Shown one piece after another: positions 32,662 to 41,539 of a stretch of 64,000 nt of DNA. Made by a program: the position numbers and the translations under genes. Location: assembly GCA_963662355.1 (NCBI GenBank), contig OY759361.1, positions 1,302,001 to 1,366,000 on the forward strand, given 5' to 3'. How positions within the stretch are numbered: position 1 is the first letter of the stretch; each line of letters begins with the position of its first letter. The notes beneath the pieces are model-generated. The model saw only the letters and a list, made by a program, of their open reading frames with translations, searched no databases and was not told the DNA's origin. Source of the DNA: WTFY01 sp026713925. Its GTDB lineage: Bacteria; Pseudomonadota; Gammaproteobacteria; UBA4575.

Positions 32662-33147
32662 ATGTCTGCACATCTTAAATGGTTCGGTAAACGGGATTCG
32701 GTAGGTGAAGTGGAAGAGGGAAAGATTCTCGCGCCGAGATTTGATGAGCGGGGGTTGGTCCCTGCTGTGACTACAGATGCCGTTTCGGGCGAATTGCTGA
32801 TGCTTGGCTATATGAATGCGGAAGCATTGGAAAAAACCATCGAGACAGGTGAAGCCTATTACTGGAGCCGCAGCCGGAAGTGCCTGTGGCACAAGGGGGC
32901 AACCAGCGGACTCATTCAGAAAATTGTTGAGTTGCGCATTGACGATGACCAGGATGCAGTATGGCTGCGGGTAAGTGTCGTGGGTGGCGCGAGTTGCCAT
33001 GTGGGCTATCGGTCCTGTTTTTATCGCGCGATAAAAACGGGTGACAAGCCGGATAACGTGCCGATAGAGCTGGAATTCAAGGAATATAAGAAAATATTTG
33101 ATCCGAAAGAGGTGTATGGTGATGCGCCAAACCCTACCAAATTGTGA
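32662..33147 (+). CDS. hisI: Phosphoribosyl-AMP cyclohydrolase
   Basis: HisI opens the adenine ring of PR-AMP in histidine synthesis. This stand-alone form has the zinc/active-site cysteines in SRSRKCLWHKGATSG and ASCHVGYRSCFYR, the metal-binding DAVSGELLMLGYMNAEAL, and no fused HisE domain. The C-terminus (ELEFKEYKKIFDP...) is longer than the minimal enzyme. The ATG at 32662 is preferred over a TTG four codons upstream. No other his gene is close by. Confidence 0.93.
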   Translation: MSAHLKWFGKRDSVGEVEEGKILAPRFDERGLVPAVTTDAVSGELLMLGYMNAEALEKTIETGEAYYWSRSRKCLWHKGATSGLIQKIVELRIDDDQDAVWLRVSVVGGASCHVGYRSCFYRAIKTGDKPDNVPIELEFKEYKKIFDPKEVYGDAPNPTKL

Positions 33148-33232
33148 TTTGAAATATACATGATGGACAAGACGCAGGTGACTTAACCTGCACCCTTGTG
33201 CTCATGCAAACAAGCTCATATTGACTTTAACC

Positions 33233-33421
33233 ATGTCTACAAAGCATGCATCGGTTATAACGATTGTGCAGGTCGATGCCGAGGAAAAGGAAGTGGCATG
33301 TGATGGCGGAGGCGTCATGGGACATCCATTGGTGTACCTGCCATTTGGCAAAAAAAATAGTATAGTCTGCTACTACTGTGGCAAGCGTTTCCAGAGAAGG
33401 TCGTCCGAGGCCAGTTCATAA
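33233..33421 (+). CDS. Small CHCC-type zinc-finger protein
   Basis: A 62-aa protein with a zf-CHCC domain as in mitochondrial NDUFS6: Cys23, His31, Cys46 and Cys49 (VACDGGG..GHP..VCYYCGKRF) are the probable zinc ligands. Bacterial members are uncharacterised but are often found near respiratory or sulfur genes. The ATG at 33233 was chosen over a TTG four codons earlier. It precedes the DsrE/TusA set by 145 nt. Confidence 0.8.
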   Translation: MSTKHASVITIVQVDAEEKEVACDGGGVMGHPLVYLPFGKKNSIVCYYCGKRFQRRSSEASS

Positions 33422-33566
33422 GCATTCCAATATAATAACCAGGTAAAAAGGGACAGTTTTTGTATACAGTCGCGCATGCTGCATAGAACCCTGCAATATC
33501 ACACCTGAAATCACAGGCACAGGGATTGTATTTGATTCAATAAGAGTTCTGACTAGAGAGGTAGGT

Positions 33567-33959
33567 ATGGGATCTGAGAAAATAAGTGTAATGGTTACTT
33601 CGGACAAGCGTGAGCAGCTGCAAATGGCTGCCATGGTTGCATCGGTGGGTGCCGTAAGTGGCAATGACGTCACGGTATTCCTGTCCATGAATTCTTTGAG
33701 TTTTTTTGTCAAGGGTGCCGACAAACCGGCAACCGCTGAAGGCCCCATGGGAACACTGATAGAGGAAAAGAATGCACCTGATTTCAAGGAACTGTTTCAG
33801 CAGGCTGTGGAATACGGGGATGCGAAAATTTTCCCTTGCTCAATGGCAGTTGATATACTCGGCCTTGGCCAGAATGACCTGGAGGAATATATCTCTGAAC
33901 CTCTGGGGCTGACTTCATTTTTAAGTGATGCGTCAGAAGGTCAAGTCTGGCATTTCTAA
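33567..33959 (+). CDS. DsrE-like sulfurtransferase family protein
   Basis: A 130-aa protein of the DsrE/DsrF-like fold. A single conserved-looking Cys lies in KIFPCSMAVDILG, the position that carries sulfane sulfur in DsrE2-type proteins. TAGAGAGGTAGGT supplies a ribosome binding site. With TusA 16 nt downstream it should form a sulfur-relay pair: TusA gives or receives a persulfide. DsrE2-type proteins are often membrane-linked, but this one has no TM segment. Confidence 0.8.
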   Translation: MGSEKISVMVTSDKREQLQMAAMVASVGAVSGNDVTVFLSMNSLSFFVKGADKPATAEGPMGTLIEEKNAPDFKELFQQAVEYGDAKIFPCSMAVDILGLGQNDLEEYISEPLGLTSFLSDASEGQVWHF

Positions 33960-33975
33960 CTCAAGGAAAAATACC

Positions 33976-34203
33976 GTGGAAAGAAAACTGGTTGATGCAA
34001 AAAACACATTTTGCCCGGGCCCGCTGATGGAGCTCATCGGACAAATGAAGTTGGCTGCGGTAGGGGATGAACTGGAAATATTGTCTACAGACAAAGGCTC
34101 TGCTAATGATATTCCGGAATGGATTCATAAAGTCGGTCACGAATTGCTGGACAGCTTTGAAGAAGACGGTGTCTGGCACCTGATCGTGAAAAAGGCTAAG
34201 TAA
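33976..34203 (+). CDS. TusA-family sulfur carrier protein
   Basis: A 75-aa TusA-like carrier with the signature Cys13-Pro-Gly-Pro in NTFCPGPLMEL. The GTG at 33976 is chosen because AAGGA lies 8 nt upstream and it gives the canonical length; the longer frame from 33925 would overlap the DsrE-like gene. TusA proteins carry a persulfide between rhodaneses, DsrE proteins and biosynthetic or oxidative acceptors. The context suggests an oxidative or trafficking role rather than tRNA thiolation. Confidence 0.88.
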   Translation: MERKLVDAKNTFCPGPLMELIGQMKLAAVGDELEILSTDKGSANDIPEWIHKVGHELLDSFEEDGVWHLIVKKAK

Positions 34204-34252
34204 CGTATGCCAGGGGCAAGGATACATACATAAAAATGAAAGTGAGGTGGCT

Positions 34253-35380
34253 ATGAGGATACTGATTGTTGGTGGTGGAATGGGTGGCACGATCTTGGCC
34301 AATAACTTAGCCAGACGCTTGAGAAATGAATTAAAGTCGGGCAAGGCAAGTATCACTATGCTGTCAGCTTCCGACCAGCATATGTATCAGCCAGGGCTGC
34401 TATATGTGGCAGTTGGGAAGATGTCGCCGGACGAACTGTATCGCGACCAGGTTGATCTGCTGGAACCCAGTATCAGATTTCATGTAGACCCGGTAACCAA
34501 GTTTGATCTTGCCGGTAACCATGTAATTACGAAAAGCGGAAAGCAGCATGACTATGACATCATTGTCATATCGACTGGGTCCCGCCCTCATGCAGAAGGA
34601 ACTCCGGGACTGGCTGAACATTCCCTGCAGTTTTACACTGAAGCCGATGCGCTGAATATGTACAAGTCCTTGCGTGAATTTGAAGGTGGCAAGGTTGTCG
34701 TGGCGGTTGGAGTGCCGCACAAATGCCCCATGGCGCCTCTGGAAATCACGTTCATGCTTATAGATTTTTTCAAGGAACGTGGTATCTGGGACAAGGTGCA
34801 GATGCACTATACCTATCCGATTGGCCGGGTACACAGTCTGGAGCCCGTGGCTAACTGGGCGGTGCCGGAGTTTGAACGTCTCGGTGTTACCCACGAAACC
34901 CTGTTCAACATGAAAGAAGTCACTGCAGACAAAGTGATCAGCGAAGAGGGCACGGAAGAAAGCTATGACATGCTGGTGACCATTCCTTCGCACAAGGGCA
35001 TGCAGGTAATTGAGGAAAATGAACTGGGTGCGGGTGGATTTATTCCAACGGACCGGGCGCGGCTGAACATCGAAGGCCATGAAAATGCGTTTGTGATCGG
35101 GGACACGACCAACCTGCCTATAAGCAAGGCCGGGTCTACTGCCCATTTTGAAGCCGAGGCCTTGGCCGAGAATATCGCAGCGACCATAAAAATTGGCACG
35201 CCTGTGCGTGATTATGACGGCAAGGTGTTTTGCTTCATTGAGGCAGGTGAAGGCAGGGCCACCTATGCAATGTTCAATTACCAGAATCCGCCGGATCCGA
35301 AGCCGCCTACGAAAGGCATGCACTGGTTCAAGACCGCTTACAACAAAATGTACTGGGCCAGTGCGCGTGGCCTGCTTTAA
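34253..35380 (+). CDS. SQR-like NAD(P)/FAD-dependent oxidoreductase
   Basis: A 375-aa flavoprotein of the sulfide:quinone oxidoreductase/flavocytochrome c sulfide dehydrogenase superfamily. The dinucleotide loop is IVGGGMGGTILANNL, the second FAD motif is NAFVIGDTTNLP, and STGSRPHAEG links the domains. Only one Cys in the redox region is obvious (VPHKCPMAP), whereas classical SQR uses two or three, so the chemistry may differ. GAGGT precedes the ATG at 34253. It is 12 nt from the DUF1641 gene, a pairing seen in other sulfur-associated loci. Confidence 0.82.
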   Translation: MRILIVGGGMGGTILANNLARRLRNELKSGKASITMLSASDQHMYQPGLLYVAVGKMSPDELYRDQVDLLEPSIRFHVDPVTKFDLAGNHVITKSGKQHDYDIIVISTGSRPHAEGTPGLAEHSLQFYTEADALNMYKSLREFEGGKVVVAVGVPHKCPMAPLEITFMLIDFFKERGIWDKVQMHYTYPIGRVHSLEPVANWAVPEFERLGVTHETLFNMKEVTADKVISEEGTEESYDMLVTIPSHKGMQVIEENELGAGGFIPTDRARLNIEGHENAFVIGDTTNLPISKAGSTAHFEAEALAENIAATIKIGTPVRDYDGKVFCFIEAGEGRATYAMFNYQNPPDPKPPTKGMHWFKTAYNKMYWASARGLL

Positions 35381-35392
35381 GAGGGTAGAGTT

Positions 35393-35926
35393 ATGAGTCA
35401 GGCACCGGTGCAAACCGAAATCGAACGCATCATCGAGGGTGCTGCAGATGCCCTGTCGGATGACATCGTCGGCAGGCTGGGGACCACCGTAGGCGAGGGG
35501 CTCATGCTCCTTGACCAGGTCAGCCGCAGCAACCTGGATAAAGCCATTCCCGTAATCAACCAGTTGGTTGAAAGCGGGGACCTGGAGAAAGCTGCCAGCC
35601 TCATGCGCGTGCTCGGTGCGGCGGGAGACGCCCTGTCGGATGACATCATTGGACGTCTGGGTGAAATCGTAAATGAACTGTTGTGCCTGGCGGACCGTGT
35701 CGCCCGCAATGAAAATCTCAGCAAATTGCTGGGTTTGCTGGAACAGGATGACATGGCCGATACGTTGGCCGACTTGTGCAATGCTGTGACCGAAGTGAAA
35801 AAGGCAAGTTCAACGGCCATGCCATCAGGCAGCCTCATGAGCCTGGTCAACACAATGAAAGACCCCGAGGTACAGCAGGCATTGCTGTTGATGTCCAAAT
35901 TCATGACTGCCTTCAAAAAGGAGTGA
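35393..35926 (+). CDS. DUF1641 family protein with internal repeat
   Basis: A 177-aa helical protein of the DUF1641 family, usually encoded beside SQR-like or formate-dehydrogenase-related flavoproteins. The block DALSDDI-(V/I)-GRLG occurs twice, at residues 19-30 and 79-90, exactly 60 residues apart, so the N-terminal half is a tandem duplication. No TM segment or cofactor motif is visible. It is translationally close to the SQR-like gene and probably partners or anchors it. Confidence 0.75.
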   Translation: MSQAPVQTEIERIIEGAADALSDDIVGRLGTTVGEGLMLLDQVSRSNLDKAIPVINQLVESGDLEKAASLMRVLGAAGDALSDDIIGRLGEIVNELLCLADRVARNENLSKLLGLLEQDDMADTLADLCNAVTEVKKASSTAMPSGSLMSLVNTMKDPEVQQALLLMSKFMTAFKKE

Positions 35927-36066
35927 CGGCATCCTGATCCGTTCGAACTCGGGAGTTCCGGGTATGGTCTGAACGGTTCGGGTGCGCGGTTTGCCCTGTC
36001 CGCAGGGTATACTGGATATCCAGGCGATATGGTTATTAATCGCGTGCAGACAGCTTTCTGCATGCG

Positions 36067-37743
36067 CTATTTTTTGCCTTCCAGTTTCCCCCAGCTGTCC
36101 CGCAGCGTCACGATGCGATTGAAAACCGGGTGCATCCCGCTGGCAGGTTTGCGGTCCAGGCAAAAGTAACCCTGTCTTTCAAACTGCACACGGTCTCCCT
36201 CGGCCAGATTCTGTGCACTGGGCTCAAGCTTGCAATGGTGCATGACCTCGAGCGAGTTCGGGTTGATCGATGCTGCCAGGTCTTCACTTGCACCGGGATT
36301 CGGAATGCGGAAAAGACGGTCATAAAGGCGGACTTCCGTGTCAATTGCATGTTTGGCCGAGACCCAGTGAATGATCCCTTTGACTTTTTTCTTGCGTCTA
36401 CCGGGTCCCCTGCTTTCAGGGTCATAGTTGCAACGCAACTCCGCAACCCTGCCAGCCTCATCCTTGACTACGCCCGTACAGGTGATGTTGTACCCGTAGC
36501 GCAGGCGTACTTCTTTCCCGGGCGCCAGGCGGAAGTATTTTTCCGGGGGGGCTTCCATGAAATCATCCTGCTCGATGTATATCGTGTTGGAGAAAGGGAT
36601 GGCCCGTTTTCCTGTGTCTGCATTTTTTGGATGATTGCTGGCACTGAATATTTCCTCCTTGCCATCCGGGTAGTTTTCGATGACAACTTTCAACGGTCTC
36701 AGAACACACATGACCCGCATCGCCTGCGGATCCAGGGTTTCACGAATGCAGTTTTCAAGAACGGTCATTTCAATGAAGGCATCTTTTTTGGTGATGCCGA
36801 TGCGTTCACAAAAATCCCGGATAGCCTCCGGGGGAATGCCGCGCCGGCGCATGCCGGAGAGGGTGGGCATACGCGGATCATCCCAGCTTTCCACGTGCCC
36901 GGCCTCTACCAGGAGGTTCAGTTTGCGTTTGCTGGTGACTGTGTATTCGAGTGCAAGCCTTGCAAATTCGATTTGCTGAGGGTGGTGGGGGGTCTCCAGT
37001 GCATCAAGCACCCAGTCATAGAGGGGGCGGTGGTCTTCGAACTCAAGGGTGCACAAGGAGTGTGTCACGCCCTCCAGGGCATCCGAGATGCAATGGGTAT
37101 AGTCATACAGGGGATAGATACACCATTGGTTTTGCGTTCTTGGGTGCGTGGCGTACTTGATCCGGTACAGCACGGGGTCACGCAGGTTGATATTGGCTGA
37201 TGTCATATCAATTTTTGCACGCAGCACATGCTCGCCTTCCTTGAACTCGCCTTCCCGCATCCGTTGAAACAGGTCCAGATTTTCTTCCACGGAACGATTG
37301 CGGTACGGGCTTTCTACCCCGGGTTCTGTCAGGGTACCGCGCTGTTGTCGAATGTCATCCGGGCCAAGGCTGCATACGAATGCATTCCCGCTCCTGATCA
37401 GCTGCACCGCGTATTGGTAGAGCTGCTCGAAATAATCCGATGCGAATTTCGGGTTGGTCCATTCGAAGCCCATCCATCGTATATCCTGTTGAATTCCATC
37501 AATAAATTCCTGGCTTTCCTTTTCGGGGTTCGTATCGTCAAAGCGCAAGTTGCAATGACCCTGATAGTCTTGCGCAATACCGAAGTTCAGGCAGATGGAC
37601 TTGGCATGTCCGATATGCAGGTAGCCGTTAGGTTCGGGCGGGAAGCGCGTGACCACGCTACGGCCATTTTTCCCTTCCGCCAGGTCCTGCTCTATAATCT
37701 GGCGGATGAAATTACCGGATTGTGCTGTAGCCGATTCGCTCAT
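36067..37743 (-). CDS. glnS: Glutaminyl-tRNA synthetase
   Basis: GlnS charges tRNA-Gln directly. The 558-aa protein has the HIGH motif in PEPNGYLHIGHAKS, the KMSKS-like TSKRKLNLLVE, and the C-terminal anticodon-binding beta barrels (DRLFRIPNPG, RQGYFCLD). Its presence is typical of gammaproteobacteria rather than the GatCAB route. It is divergent from birA. Confidence 0.97.
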   Translation of the reverse strand: MSESATAQSGNFIRQIIEQDLAEGKNGRSVVTRFPPEPNGYLHIGHAKSICLNFGIAQDYQGHCNLRFDDTNPEKESQEFIDGIQQDIRWMGFEWTNPKFASDYFEQLYQYAVQLIRSGNAFVCSLGPDDIRQQRGTLTEPGVESPYRNRSVEENLDLFQRMREGEFKEGEHVLRAKIDMTSANINLRDPVLYRIKYATHPRTQNQWCIYPLYDYTHCISDALEGVTHSLCTLEFEDHRPLYDWVLDALETPHHPQQIEFARLALEYTVTSKRKLNLLVEAGHVESWDDPRMPTLSGMRRRGIPPEAIRDFCERIGITKKDAFIEMTVLENCIRETLDPQAMRVMCVLRPLKVVIENYPDGKEEIFSASNHPKNADTGKRAIPFSNTIYIEQDDFMEAPPEKYFRLAPGKEVRLRYGYNITCTGVVKDEAGRVAELRCNYDPESRGPGRRKKKVKGIIHWVSAKHAIDTEVRLYDRLFRIPNPGASEDLAASINPNSLEVMHHCKLEPSAQNLAEGDRVQFERQGYFCLDRKPASGMHPVFNRIVTLRDSWGKLEGKK

Positions 37744-37869
37744 TCTGGAAGAAACTGCAGTTTGGGTGGTTGACCGGTTCGGGAAGCCTTGTGTGTTACT
37801 TGGGCAGACAGGTTTCTGTCGGCACTATGAAAACGCAATCGACGGGGATTGTAAAGAATTGGCACTCCG

Positions 37870-38766
37870 TTGTATGTGTCCTGTTCCAGGTTTCGTGTGC
37901 TGTTTATCCAATGGGCTCGGCTTGGTACATTGAGTGCATCAAGCAAAAAGATTCCAGGCAGGGCGGGCATTCTGGCACCTCTGAATGCGGATATCATACG
38001 CGGTTTTCTGGTGGAGCAGGGGGTGGATCAGGGATGCAGGGTCGATATCCTTTCCAGCGTCACATCCACCAATGACTATCTGGCGGAGCGCGAATACAAG
38101 GATCCCGGTGAAATTGTAATTTGTGCAGCAGAACAGCAGACCCGGGGGAAAGGGCGTTTTGGTCACCACTGGTGGTCGCCGCCGGGTGTCAACCTGTATT
38201 TGTCGATTCGCTGGCCCTTGCAGCCCGGGGGCAGGCAATACGAAACCCTGGGCCTGTGGCTGCTGATTGCAATTGCTCGGCTTCTCGAAGACCTGGGAGT
38301 TTCGGGTATCAGGCTGAAATGGCCAAATGACATTTGCACCGGGTATGGAAAATTGGGAGGGGTATTAATTGAACGGAAATCAAGTCCACCGCCGGGCAGC
38401 CTGATCATCGGGGTGGGGTTGGATGTTGCCATGTCACTGGTTGAGGGGCCCCAGAAGGAATCCGGGTGGACAGACCTGATCTCATCACATCCGGACTGGA
38501 AAATCTGCAGGAACGAACTGGCAGCACATGTGGTCAGGTCCCTGTCTGAAATCCTCATCGGATTTGAGAGTGACAGGCTTGGTGACCTGTCTTGTGCATG
38601 GAGCAGGTATGACCTGATACGCCATCGAAACGTCAGGTTCATCTGCCGGGACCGGGGCATGACCGGAGTAGTGCAGGGAGTTGACGTCCAAGGCCGTATT
38701 ATAATGCGTGTGAATGGAGAAGAGTTGCATTTGCACAGTGCACACGTGCGTGAAATCAGGTTATGA
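37870..38766 (+). CDS. birA: Biotin--[acetyl-CoA carboxylase] ligase, apparently without DNA-binding domain
   Basis: BirA activates biotin to biotinyl-AMP and attaches it to BCCP. The catalytic core is complete: STNDYL, the biotinyl-AMP loop QQTRGKGRFGHHWWSPPG, LKWPNDI and GVGLDVAMS. A helix-turn-helix repressor domain is not recognisable before the core, so this looks like the monofunctional class. The true start is uncertain: 37870 (TTG) is the longest, with 37897 (GTG) or 37930 (TTG) possible. Its stop overlaps the coaX start by 4 nt. Confidence 0.9.
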   Translation: MYVSCSRFRVLFIQWARLGTLSASSKKIPGRAGILAPLNADIIRGFLVEQGVDQGCRVDILSSVTSTNDYLAEREYKDPGEIVICAAEQQTRGKGRFGHHWWSPPGVNLYLSIRWPLQPGGRQYETLGLWLLIAIARLLEDLGVSGIRLKWPNDICTGYGKLGGVLIERKSSPPPGSLIIGVGLDVAMSLVEGPQKESGWTDLISSHPDWKICRNELAAHVVRSLSEILIGFESDRLGDLSCAWSRYDLIRHRNVRFICRDRGMTGVVQGVDVQGRIIMRVNGEELHLHSAHVREIRL

Positions 38767-39506
38767 ATATACTGCTAGATCTTGGTAACAGCCGCTGCAA
38801 GTTTGCAGTCCTTGGTGGCAGTGTTCCTGAAGTGTATGGAGCCTTGCCGTACAGTGAAAGCAAAAGGCTTGTGGTAGTTGAATCTGTCTTGCGGCAGTAC
38901 AGCGGCCCCGACAGGATCCTTGTGTGTTCCGTACTGGGTCACAACCTGAGGGAGCAGTTGGTGCAGCTGTTCATGAGCCACCAGGTTGAGGACTGTTTTT
39001 TTTTGGACTGTTCTTCTGCCGACAGATTTGGTATCAGGCTTGGTTATCGAAACCCCGGTGAGCTGGGTGCGGACCGCCTGGCTGCAATGATTGCAGCCAA
39101 TGCGAAATACCATGGTGATACATGCATCGTGGATTGTGGAACGGCAGTAACGGTTGATGCACTGGGTACGGGAGGGATTCATCACGGTGGTGTGATATTT
39201 CCCGGGTTGATGAGCATGCGAACCGCTTTGGCTGCTGATACGAGCATTGATTTCGATGAGGAAACGGACAGTTTTGAAATTGCCCCAGATTCTACCCGGG
39301 GAGCAATCTATACAGGGTGTCTGAGTGCCGTAGCGGGTGGTATAGAACGTGTTGTGCGTACCATGCAGGACCGTTACGGTTCATTTGATCAAGTGATCCT
39401 GACAGGAGGGGATGCAAGACTGCTGGAGCCTTTGCTCACTTGTAAGGTGGTCCATGAACCCTACCTGGTATTGGATGGTTTAAAGCATGTCTCCAGGGCT
39501 GCATAG
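38763..39506 (+). CDS. coaX: Type III pantothenate kinase
   Basis: CoaX phosphorylates pantothenate in CoA synthesis and is insensitive to CoA feedback. The 247-aa ASKHA-fold protein has the phosphate loop LLDLGNSRCKFAV, GELGADRLAAM and DCGTAVTVD, all family signatures. It starts with ATGA overlapping birA, the usual birA-coaX pair. Confidence 0.96.
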   Translation: MNILLDLGNSRCKFAVLGGSVPEVYGALPYSESKRLVVVESVLRQYSGPDRILVCSVLGHNLREQLVQLFMSHQVEDCFFLDCSSADRFGIRLGYRNPGELGADRLAAMIAANAKYHGDTCIVDCGTAVTVDALGTGGIHHGGVIFPGLMSMRTALAADTSIDFDEETDSFEIAPDSTRGAIYTGCLSAVAGGIERVVRTMQDRYGSFDQVILTGGDARLLEPLLTCKVVHEPYLVLDGLKHVSRAA

Positions 39507-39671
39507 AGTAAGTTCAGTAAAACAAACATGAGAACTCTGCAGGGAAAGTGCGGTTAAGTTGTTCATGGGAAGTTCAGGTCTCCAAAATCGTGCAACGGTG
39601 TGCAATCATGTGGCTCGCCTGTCCGTTGCCTTGAACTGACGAACTTATTAAACTCTTCACGTCAAGATGTT

Positions 39672-39747
39672 GCTGGCGTAGCTCAGTTGGCAGAGCAGCT
39701 GATTTGTAATCAGCAGGTCGTAGGTTCAAATCCTATCGCCAGCTCCA
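39672..39747 (+). tRNA. tRNA-Thr (anticodon TGT)
   Basis: A 76-nt tRNA. Acceptor GCTGGCG pairs with CGCCAGC; the anticodon arm CTGATTTGTAATCAG gives TGT; the T-loop is GTTCAAAT; CCA is encoded. It marks the boundary where core genes give way to an accessory region. Confidence 0.97.
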
Positions 39748-39835
39748 ATTAAATCAATATCTTATATGAATATACGGCTCGAGAAAATATCCGTGTTACC
39801 ACTATATTACCAACTAATTAATAGGGAATTGATCG

Positions 39836-40846
39836 TTGATACCTAAACTACAAGTAGATCGAATTAAGGATGACCTACTAATATTAGCTGAATTTAAATC
39901 TAAAGATCTCATTACTCGTAAAGAATGGGGAGCTTATGATTTTTCTAAGGTAGAAGCTGATATTAATTCAATCTTTCAAGTACTCAGAGACCTTGATAGC
40001 TCACCGCTTAAATATCTTTCTAGGGACGATGCTATGCAAATTTCTAGTGGAATTAGTAATGCACTTGAGGTGCTGAATCGAATAGATTCGTTTCGGATTG
40101 ATACAGTTGAACGCCCAAACAGAGTAAGGGACGAAATCTGTGAACAGCTTACTAAAACATCTGAAAATCTCTTATCTCTAGTCACCCCACTACAACCATA
40201 CCTTGCATTGAAAGGTGGAGTTATCTCACAGAACATTGAAGATATTTATAGGCTAACTAATGAAGCTAAAAAAGTACTTGATGACAGCAAGAAGCGGGCT
40301 AAAGAAAATCAGCAGAATATTAACGAGATTACCAAAATTGCACGTCAGACTGCAGGAAGTGCAGGAGTTTCCATTTTTACACCAGAATTTGATAAGGAAG
40401 CATCGATACTAAGCCGTAGATCAAAATTATGGCTTATTGCCACAGCTACTTTAGCTGTATTTACAATATTCGCAGCAGTCATTTTTTATTCCTGGCCAGA
40501 AGCTTCATCTGACGCTACTGGCTGGCAAGCTACCTTGCAAAATGTAGTCAGTAAGTCAGCAGTTATAGCTGTTCTATTTACAGGTGCTATCTGGTGTGGC
40601 CGTATCTATCGTGCATTGATTCATCAAGCAACGGTAAATAGACATCGTGCACTTAGTTTGAAAACCTTTAACGCATTTGTTGAAGGTTCTAAAGACCAGC
40701 AAGTCAGGGACGCAGTACTGATAGCTGCGACTAACACAGTATTTTCAAATGTCCCTACAGGATTTGTTGAATCAAAAAGTGATCAGAGTGGTAGAGTTAA
40801 TTTAGAAATCAGCAAACTGCCTAAAAGTAATCTGGTGGATGAATAG
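39836..40846 (+). CDS. Hypothetical AT-rich membrane protein next to tRNA-Thr
   Basis: A 336-aa protein I do not recognise. Residues 1-180 are charged and helical; two TM helices follow at about 200-222 (LWLIATATLAVFTIFAAVIF) and 238-256 (AVIAVLFTGAIWC); the tail is soluble. The TTG start at 39836 has AGGGA 8 nt upstream. Codon use is strongly AT-biased compared with the flanking core genes, suggesting transfer into the tRNA-Thr locus. The topology resembles phage- or plasmid-borne proteins of unknown function. Confidence 0.65.
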   Translation: MIPKLQVDRIKDDLLILAEFKSKDLITRKEWGAYDFSKVEADINSIFQVLRDLDSSPLKYLSRDDAMQISSGISNALEVLNRIDSFRIDTVERPNRVRDEICEQLTKTSENLLSLVTPLQPYLALKGGVISQNIEDIYRLTNEAKKVLDDSKKRAKENQQNINEITKIARQTAGSAGVSIFTPEFDKEASILSRRSKLWLIATATLAVFTIFAAVIFYSWPEASSDATGWQATLQNVVSKSAVIAVLFTGAIWCGRIYRALIHQATVNRHRALSLKTFNAFVEGSKDQQVRDAVLIAATNTVFSNVPTGFVESKSDQSGRVNLEISKLPKSNLVDE

Positions 40847-40908
40847 ACTATTGAATGACACCCGGTTTGATGAAAATAAACGTCTACTTCAACAGCCAGG
40901 GCAGGAAT

Positions 40909-41112
40909 ATGAAAGTGCAAAAGTGCCGAAAGTTTTGGTTGGGCTTGGCTATGCTGGGCCTTGTCAGGCTACCTTTGCGGATTATCACGAATTGCGTAGT
41001 CATGGCCGCGGGCGGAGTCGCGGGTCTGGTCTTGGTCGCGCTCGGGATTGTCGTGGCGTTCCTGATCGGTTCGCTCGTCTGGATGGGCATCACTGGCTTA
41101 GCTACGTTGTGA
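40909..41112 (+). CDS. Small hypothetical membrane protein
   Basis: A 67-aa product with a hydrophobic C-terminal half (VVMAAGGVAGLVLVALGIVVAF... ) likely to form one or two TM helices. AGG precedes the ATG at 40909 by 5 nt. Base composition is GC-rich, unlike the gene before it. No family recognised; a chance frame cannot be ruled out. Confidence 0.4.
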   Translation: MKVQKCRKFWLGLAMLGLVRLPLRIITNCVVMAAGGVAGLVLVALGIVVAFLIGSLVWMGITGLATL

Positions 41113-41197
41113 TTTCGAGATACTTGGTGCGCCGGCCTTCAGGTGGACTATCACGTCCCCGCGCAGGGCCTGGGATTTTTTTGAATACTTAGGAAAT

Positions 41198-41524
41198 TTA
41201 GCTTAACTGCACTTCAACAATGTGCGCATGATACCCGCCGCGCTTCTGTGAATTGCTGTCTGGCTCTGAATATCGATCTAAAACACGCTGAACCAGACCG
41301 CTGCGTTCCAGTTCGCCGAGTATATCATCCAGCATTAGCCCGGCAGCTTCTGGACTAACGGCGCGCGCCTCGATTTCAAACTCAGTGTAAAAAGTGCTTA
41401 GCCCCGGGTCCAGAAAATCAGGCCTGCCGCTGTCCATTTCCCGGAATAAAACACTTGGCGGCGCTGCATCGGCCAGGCTGTGATTACACAATGGGTCCAC
41501 CAATACAACTACATCCGGCCTCAT
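41198..41524 (-). CDS. Hypothetical protein
   Basis: A 108-aa soluble protein of unknown function (begins MRPDVVVLVDPLCNHS). The ATG at 41524 follows AGGGA; a TTG five codons earlier is the alternative. It has a mixed alpha/beta composition with an amphipathic helix in the middle (LMLDDILGELERSGLV). No motif allows a functional call. It is alone on the minus strand in the accessory stretch. Confidence 0.5.
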   Translation of the reverse strand: MRPDVVVLVDPLCNHSLADAAPPSVLFREMDSGRPDFLDPGLSTFYTEFEIEARAVSPEAAGLMLDDILGELERSGLVQRVLDRYSEPDSNSQKRGGYHAHIVEVQLS

Positions 41525-41539
41525 CAATCCCTGGATCAA

